From NCBI GenBank assembly GCA_027592105.1, contig JAQCLA010000063.1, positions 1-10,892 of the forward strand: a stretch of DNA of 10,892 nucleotides, read 5' to 3'. Of the stretch, positions 7,120 through 10,892 are shown piece after piece. This stretch comes from Pseudomonadota bacterium (GTDB taxonomy: Bacteria; Pseudomonadota; Alphaproteobacteria; Rhodobacterales; Rhodobacteraceae). The notes beneath the pieces were generated by a model. That model did no database searches. It was not told the DNA's origin and saw only the letters and a program-made list of their open reading frames with translations. Every line of letters starts with the position of its first letter. The stretch's first letter is position 1. Made by a program: the position numbers and the translations under genes.

Positions 7120-7902
7120 TTAGAACGAATCCTTGAGGCTGCGGATCCGCGCAAAGACGACGGCGGGATCTTGCCCATCGCACCCAAGACTGCGCGCGAT
7201 ACCGGGTTGGGCTGCGCGCAGAAACGGGTTTGTGGCCAATTCCGTGGCCAAGATCGCGGGCACCGTGGGCCGACCTGCGGCACGCGCTGCTGCGATCTCC
7301 TCGCACCGAGAGATAAGCGCGCGATTGTCAGGTTCAATGGTCATCGCGAAACGCGCGTTGGATGCGGTGTATTCATGGCCCGAACAAACCAAGGTATCAG
7401 GCGACAGCGCGGCCAGTTTTTGCAAGCTATCCCACATCTGCGCGGCGCTACCCTCGAACAGGCGGCCGCACCCAAGCGCCATCAAGCTATCGGCGGTAAA
7501 GACCGCGCCCGCAGCGGGCATATGATAGGCGACATGCCCGATGGTATGGCCCGGCACATCGATGACATGGGCGATAAGCGTCCCGATGGTGACGCGGTCC
7601 CCCTCGGCCAGCGCGTGATCGAGCGGGGGCAGGCGATGGGCATCGGCCGCCGCGCCCCAAACCTTGGCCCCGGTGGCATCGCGCAATTCCGCCACGCCTT
7701 GGATGTGATCGTCATGATGATGGGTGATCACGATATCGGACAGCTGCCAGCCGCGCGCGGTCAATGCGGCCATGATCGGCGCCACCTCGGGCACATCGAA
7801 AACCGCCGTCGCGCCGCTGGCCGGGTCATGGACCAGATAGGCGTAATTATCCGTCAGACAGGCGACAGTCACGATTTCGGGGCTTTGTCGGGTATCTGGC
7901 AT
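7120..7902 (-). CDS. gloB: Hydroxyacylglutathione hydrolase (glyoxalase II)
   Basis: The 260-residue metallo-beta-lactamase-fold protein hydrolyses S-lactoylglutathione to lactate and glutathione, the second step of methylglyoxal detoxification in the cytosol. The metal motif THHHDDH gives H61, H63, D65 and H66; further ligands are H119 (PGHT), D138 (TADS) and H176 (GHEYT). The C-terminal glyoxalase II domain has NPFLR (225-229) and a closing RSLKDSF with the Arg and Lys expected to bind glutathione. Length (about 255 in the family) is normal. I chose the ATG at 7902. An in-frame GTG at 7914 would add four residues, but AAGGA lies immediately before it, too close to serve; that site is 13 bases from the ATG, which is long, so the start is not fully certain. 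It is divergent from the methyltransferase gene with a 68-base gap, and on the same strand as clpA downstream. Confidence 0.93.
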   Translation of the reverse strand: MPDTRQSPEIVTVACLTDNYAYLVHDPASGATAVFDVPEVAPIMAALTARGWQLSDIVITHHHDDHIQGVAELRDATGAKVWGAAADAHRLPPLDHALAEGDRVTIGTLIAHVIDVPGHTIGHVAYHMPAAGAVFTADSLMALGCGRLFEGSAAQMWDSLQKLAALSPDTLVCSGHEYTASNARFAMTIEPDNRALISRCEEIAAARAAGRPTVPAILATELATNPFLRAAQPGIARSLGCDGQDPAVVFARIRSLKDSF

Positions 7903-7970
7903 GGAAATTGTCACATCCTTGGGTCAAACTCGGGCGGCGCGCACCCTCGCGCAGTCAACAAGCTAGTGCA

Positions 7971-8729
7971 ATGCATCTCGACGTCACCGATCTGCGCCAA
8001 TTCTATTACCGCACCCGTTTGGGCCGCATTGCGCAAAAGGCGGTGCGCGACCGGATGCTGGCGCTGTGGCCCGAGGCAAAGGGGCAAACAGTTGTGGGCT
8101 TTGGTTTCGCCGTGCCGCTGTTGCGCCCCTATTTGGGGCAAGCGCGCCGGGTGATCGGTGTCATGCCAGCCGAGCAAGGCGTGATGCCATGGCCCGCGGG
8201 AATGGAGAATGTCTCGCTCTTGTGCCGCGAGGGGTTGTGGCCCTTGGCAACGGGGGTGGCCGACAAGATCGTCTGCCTGCACGGGTTGGAGACATCGGAA
8301 GATCCCGCCGCCGTACTGGAGGAATGCGCGCGTGTGCTGGGGCCGGGTGGCAAGGCGTTGTTCGTCGTGCCGAACCGCTCGGGCCTTTGGGCGCGGCGCG
8401 ATGCCACGCCCTTCGGTTTTGGGCGGCCCTATTCGCTGGGTCAGCTCGAGGCGCAGATGAAGCGCCATGATTTCACCCCCGAACGCCATGCCGCAGCCCT
8501 GTTCGCGCCGCCATCACAGCACCGTTTCTGGCTACGCTCAGCCGAGTTGTTCGAGAAGATGGGCGCGCGCCTGTCACGCCACTACGCGGGGGGCGTGATC
8601 ATGCTCGAGGTGTCCAAACGCGTGCACGCACCGACCAAACCGGGCTTGGCCGAGCGGATGCGCCAACCGCTGAAAGTGCTCGAAGGTGCACCAGCGCCCG
8701 TTGGCGCCATCAATCGCGACAAGCCCTAG
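7971..8729 (+). CDS. Class I SAM-dependent methyltransferase
   Basis: The 252-residue protein has a Rossmann-type methyltransferase layout. Motif I is VVGFGFAVPLL (41-51), with G43 and G45 as the nucleotide-binding turn. The strand-4 region VADKIVCLHGLETSED (96-110) is followed by LEECARVLGPGGKALFVVPN (116-135), typical of 'methyltransferase type 11' proteins. The acidic residue usually found at the end of strand 2, which holds the SAM ribose, is not obvious (VIGVMPAEQG, 61-70). The substrate is unknown. The start at 7971 gives MHLDVTDLRQFYY. A TTG at 7908 would add 21 residues overlapping the gloB leader and is less likely. No good ribosome site precedes 7971. Divergence from gloB suggests shared control, and I recall this pairing in Rhodobacterales. 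Its stop shares a CTAG with the stop of the convergent gene. Confidence 0.8.
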   Translation: MHLDVTDLRQFYYRTRLGRIAQKAVRDRMLALWPEAKGQTVVGFGFAVPLLRPYLGQARRVIGVMPAEQGVMPWPAGMENVSLLCREGLWPLATGVADKIVCLHGLETSEDPAAVLEECARVLGPGGKALFVVPNRSGLWARRDATPFGFGRPYSLGQLEAQMKRHDFTPERHAAALFAPPSQHRFWLRSAELFEKMGARLSRHYAGGVIMLEVSKRVHAPTKPGLAERMRQPLKVLEGAPAPVGAINRDKP

Positions 8730-10138
8730 GCGACGGGGCTGATGGCCGTTGTGATCGTGAAGATCGTGGCCGCGGTGATGGTATCGCCCGTCAACTGGGC
8801 GAGTTGAAAGCCGAGCGAGGGGCCGTCGAATGCGGGCGGTGCGATGCGGGTGTCGACGGGGTTGGTTGGGTCGCTTTGATCAAGGCTGCCCAAATCGCCG
8901 ACCGCCATCAACTGGATGCCTGCGGCAAGATAGTACGCCTCCAGCGACACGGGGCTATCGCCCGCGCCCAGTACCGTATTCGGCGCGGCGAAGCCGTCAG
9001 GCGCATGCACGATATGATAGAGGTAATCGGTCACGCCCGCGCCGCGGTCGATCGCGTAGCCGATGACAAGGCTGCCCGAGGGTTCGATCTCGATCACATC
9101 CTCTGGGCCTGCTTGGATCACGGGCACCTCGTCGTAGAATTGGGCAAAGCTGGCGGGGGTATCGACATAGATGATGTCGGCATCGGTGTCGTCATTCGTG
9201 ACGATCGTGTCGTTCAGCCCGGCGAAGATCTTGTCCTCGCCCGCGCCGCCCATGATCGTGACAGCCGTGGGATCGCCCGGCGGGTGCAGGATCACATCGG
9301 CAAATGCGCTACCCATGATCACGTCGCCATCATTCGGGCTGAGAAATACCCTTTCCTCCCAGTTTTCCTCGCCCCCGGAGGGTGTTCCGGCAACGGTTTG
9401 GAAGGCGTAGTTTTCGACAGTGGTCTGGAAATCGAAGTACGCTTCGGGTCCTGTGACCTGCGCGGAGGCCACGACATTGCCGAACATGAGGCCGAGGAGT
9501 TCCTCGTTGTCGGTCAGTTCGAACCACGCGATGTCGCGATTGGCCGTGATCTCGGGCAGGAGGGTGCGGTCGTCGAACCGGATCTGATTGTAATCGCCTG
9601 AAAAAGTCCCTGCGAAGGGGTTGGTTTCACCCTGCTGGCCAAGATCCCAGTGTTGCACAAGCTCGACGCCGATCGCTGCGAAATAATCGGCGCGGTCGAG
9701 GGTGATCCCGGCGTCACTGCTCGCTGCGAGGAAGGTTTGCCAGTCGAAGCTGTTGGCCGCCTCTTCGAAAACGACGCCCTCGGGGACCAGGACAAGCGTC
9801 AGGCCGTAGTATTCGCCGCCCGAACAGCATTCATTGCCGGGAATGAATTCACCGGCCGCGAAGAACGCCATCAAGCGCCCGTCTGCCTCGGGGGCGACGG
9901 TGATGTCGGTGGCACCGGTGACCGGGTCTGTTTGCAGCGTGAACAGGGGGGCGGGTTCCGCATCAGATGCCGCATCAGGCTCGGCCTCTGGTTCCGGCTC
10001 AAGCTCTGGTTCCGGCAACGGCGCGTTCTTGAGCGGGGGCGGGGGGGTGTCGTCCTCGGGCGGCGCGGTGTCGTCATCATCGACAAAGGCAAGCGCGGCA
10101 AAACTCGCGGCAAACATGAAAGCAAGGATCGCCAGCAT
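8726..10138 (-). CDS. Membrane-anchored acidic protein with degenerate RTX-like calcium-binding repeats
   Basis: This is a 470-residue protein of unknown function. Residues 1-19 are hydrophobic (signal peptide or N-terminal anchor), directly followed by VDDDD. Residues about 20-64 are an Asp/Glu/Pro-rich stalk with PEPELEPEPEAEPD at 42-55. Residues about 65-250 are a globular acidic region I do not recognise, with a vicinal Cys pair (C104-C105, GNECCSGGEYYG). Residues about 268-326 resemble RTX nonapeptide repeats: NDGDVIMGSAFADVI, GGAGEDKIFAGLNDTIV and DADIIYVDT. A hydrophobic, Thr-rich C-terminus follows. Rhodobacterales carry many anchored or secreted proteins with RTX-type repeats, so a surface or periplasmic calcium-stabilised role is plausible. 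The ATG at 10138 is supported by GGGAG seven bases upstream. It is convergent with the methyltransferase (4-base overlap of the ends) and divergent from atpH. It reads as intact; the family assignment of the repeats is moderate. Confidence 0.75.
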   Translation of the reverse strand: MLAILAFMFAASFAALAFVDDDDTAPPEDDTPPPPLKNAPLPEPELEPEPEAEPDAASDAEPAPLFTLQTDPVTGATDITVAPEADGRLMAFFAAGEFIPGNECCSGGEYYGLTLVLVPEGVVFEEAANSFDWQTFLAASSDAGITLDRADYFAAIGVELVQHWDLGQQGETNPFAGTFSGDYNQIRFDDRTLLPEITANRDIAWFELTDNEELLGLMFGNVVASAQVTGPEAYFDFQTTVENYAFQTVAGTPSGGEENWEERVFLSPNDGDVIMGSAFADVILHPPGDPTAVTIMGGAGEDKIFAGLNDTIVTNDDTDADIIYVDTPASFAQFYDEVPVIQAGPEDVIEIEPSGSLVIGYAIDRGAGVTDYLYHIVHAPDGFAAPNTVLGAGDSPVSLEAYYLAAGIQLMAVGDLGSLDQSDPTNPVDTRIAPPAFDGPSLGFQLAQLTGDTITAATIFTITTAISPVA

Positions 10139-10184
10139 TCACACACTCCCAAACACATAACACACCGCAGGCTGATGAAAAAAA

Positions 10185-10190
10185 TGTCAA
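10185..10190 (-). promoter_or_regulatory. Candidate -35 element for the RTX-like gene
   Basis: The minus strand reads TTGACA, a perfect housekeeping -35 hexamer, preceded by TTGAAA and followed by a run of seven T. It lies about 47 bases before the ATG at 10138. No good -10 hexamer occurs at 16-18 bases (CGGTGT at 17), so only half a promoter is supported. Confidence 0.3.
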
Positions 10191-10197
10191 TTTCAAG

Positions 10198-10228
10198 AAA
10201 AATGGGCGGCGTCCTTGTCGAACCGCCC
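10198..10228 (-). terminator. Terminator-like hairpin upstream of the RTX-like gene
   Basis: On the minus strand GGGCGG (10228-10223) pairs with CCGCCC (10209-10204) around a 13-base loop, followed by ATTTTTC. This is the shape of a short intrinsic terminator, but no annotated minus-strand gene lies upstream of it. It could end a small RNA, attenuate a long leader, or insulate the gene's own promoter. The 6-bp stem is short for a terminator. Confidence 0.35.
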
Positions 10229-10268
10229 TGCCTTGGGTCTTGGAGGCAATACTCTTGGACAGGATTCG

Positions 10269-10308
10269 TTGACCGCGCCGCGCAATCGGGCGCTTGCGGC
10301 GCGGTCAA
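10269..10308. repeat. Perfect 13-bp inverted repeat in the atpH upstream region
   Basis: TTGACCGCGCCGC (10269-10281) and GCGGCGCGGTCAA (10296-10308) are exact reverse complements separated by 14 bases. The stem is GC-rich and would form a stable hairpin in RNA from either strand. No U-tract follows on either side, so it is not a simple terminator. It may be an operator or part of a structured RNA. Confidence 0.7.
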
Positions 10309-10386
10309 AGCGTCGCAGATCGCATCCTTGGCGATTGTGCTTTGTTTTCTTGGTGCTTTCTATCGCGGCCTCGGGTCATATCGCGG

Positions 10387-10415
10387 TTGCAGCATTGCGG
10401 GGGCTCTGCTAGATC
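10387..10415 (+). promoter_or_regulatory. Candidate promoter for the atp operon
   Basis: TTGCAG (10387-10392) and TAGATC (10410-10415) lie 17 bases apart on the plus strand, about 105 bases before the atpH start. Each hexamer matches the housekeeping consensus at about four positions. Spacing is ideal but the match is modest, so this is a guess. Confidence 0.3.
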
Positions 10416-10508
10416 AGCCGCAATTTATAGGACACTGGCGGCGCTTTGCGGCCAAGACGCGACTTGCCCGGGGGCGTATCTTCGCTCTGGCCGGGCCACC
10501 TATATGAG

Positions 10509-10514
10509 AAAGGG
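10509..10514 (+). promoter_or_regulatory. atpH ribosome binding site
   Basis: AAAGGG lies five bases before the GTG at 10520, supporting that non-ATG start over the in-frame GTG at 10514, which would overlap the site. Confidence 0.6.
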
Positions 10515-10519
10515 TGGAC

Positions 10520-10892
10520 GTGAGCGAACTTGCTTCAATCTCGACCGGCATTGCCGCGCGCTACGCGACGGCGTTGTTCGACCTTGCAGAAAGCGAGGGT
10601 GCCCTCAAAGCCCTCGAGGCCGACGTCGGCGTCATCGAGGCCGCTTTGGCCGAAAGCGCGGATCTGCGCGATGTGATCGCCTCGCCGCTTTATGGCCGGG
10701 ACGCGACCGAAGGCGCGATGGGTAAGCTTGCCACCGCGATGAAGCTGAACAAGATCACGGGCAACACGCTGCGCTTGATGGCGCAAAAGCGCCGTTTGTT
10801 CATCTTGCCCGCGCTCTTGCGCGCGCTGCGGGAAAAGATCGCCATCCATAAAGGCGAAATGACCGCCGATGTGGTTTCGGCCAAGGCACTGA
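10520..10892 (+). CDS. atpH: F0F1 ATP synthase subunit delta (5' part, runs off the window)
   Basis: A frame starting with GTG at 10520 stays open to the window edge and encodes 124 residues beginning (M)SELASISTGIAARYA. The delta/OSCP signature is clear: ARYATALFDLAESEGALKAL near the N-terminus, then a helical domain (LRDVIASPLYG, GNTLRLMAQKRRLFILP) and KIAIHKGEMTADVVSAKAL leading toward the C-terminal domain. Delta subunits are about 180 residues, so roughly 55 lie beyond the edge. The subunit sits at the top of the F1 head and joins it to the peripheral stalk in the cytoplasm at the inner membrane. In Rhodobacterales atpH is usually first in atpHAGDC, so the rest of the operon should follow on the plus strand. 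AAAGGG five bases upstream supports the GTG. Confidence 0.95.
   Translation, partial: MSELASISTGIAARYATALFDLAESEGALKALEADVGVIEAALAESADLRDVIASPLYGRDATEGAMGKLATAMKLNKITGNTLRLMAQKRRLFILPALLRALREKIAIHKGEMTADVVSAKAL

Larger units (their letters stand above)
10139..10519. other. Divergent intergenic region between the RTX-like gene and atpH
   Basis: This 381-base stretch separates two divergent genes. Besides the two dyads and the candidate promoter elements listed separately, I see no convincing gene. Short open frames crossing it start or end inside neighbouring genes in other frames and resemble no protein family. I found no tRNA-like or SRP-like sequence. The left 60 bases are A/T-richer on the side that leads into the RTX-like gene. 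Confidence 0.6.

Noticed and set aside
7057..8154. A 365-residue open frame on the plus strand
   Set aside because: It is antisense to gloB and runs into the methyltransferase in another frame; it has no recognisable motifs.
10204..10228. tRNA T-arm, because the minus strand contains GGTTCGAC
   Set aside because: No acceptor stem, anticodon arm or CCA-proximal pairing can be fitted around it.
9650..10507. A 285-residue plus-strand frame ending just before atpH
   Set aside because: It starts inside the RTX-like gene in antisense and continues through the intergenic dyads; its sequence is Arg/Gly-rich with no domain, as expected of a shadow.

Overview
The window looks like chromosomal DNA of a high-GC alphaproteobacterium, most likely in the Rhodobacterales (Rhodobacter/Roseobacter relatives). 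This rests on the N-terminus of the ATP synthase delta subunit at the right edge, on GC-rich codon use throughout, and on the neighbourhood of gloB, a methyltransferase and clpA, which I remember from that group. The taxonomic call is recognition from memory, not a search. I see no mobile element, CRISPR array, tRNA or rRNA.

Layout from left to right. The first 44 bases hold the start of a minus-strand gene that runs off the edge. Facing away from it, a plus-strand group (120-3533) encodes a ChaC-type gamma-glutamylcyclotransferase, a four-helix MotA/TolQ/ExbB-like membrane protein, and a large partner with one membrane helix, a very long coiled coil and a C-terminal OmpA/MotB peptidoglycan-binding domain. 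The last two start 6 bases apart and look like the stator-type halves of one ion-driven envelope machine. Convergent with them lies a secreted M23 (LytM-like) peptidase homologue (3545-4504, minus). A perfect 14-bp hairpin with a U-tract follows clpA (4588-6922/6924, minus). Next come gloB (glyoxalase II, minus) and, divergently, a class I SAM methyltransferase (plus). The methyltransferase stop overlaps the stop of a convergent minus-strand gene for an anchored acidic protein with degenerate RTX-like repeats (8726-10138). A 381-base divergent intergenic region with two dyad structures leads to the 5' part of atpH (10520 to the edge), presumably the first gene of the atp operon.

How the genes may work together. 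The ExbB-like/OmpA-like pair is the most interesting part. It keeps the core signatures of proton- or sodium-driven motors (MotAB, TolQR, ExbBD, ZorAB): an Asp at residue 21 at the start of the single helix, and the glycine-rich third and fourth helices of the channel subunit. Its architecture is unlike the textbook members, because the periplasmic coiled coil of the B subunit is long enough to cross the periplasm. The neighbouring M23 homologue, which has Glu in place of a usual zinc-ligand His, could be functionally linked at the cell wall, but only proximity supports that. ClpA (protein unfolding for ClpP), GloB (methylglyoxal detoxification), ChaC (glutathione breakdown) and ATP synthase are housekeeping functions. 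ChaC and GloB both touch glutathione metabolism but are far apart on opposite strands.
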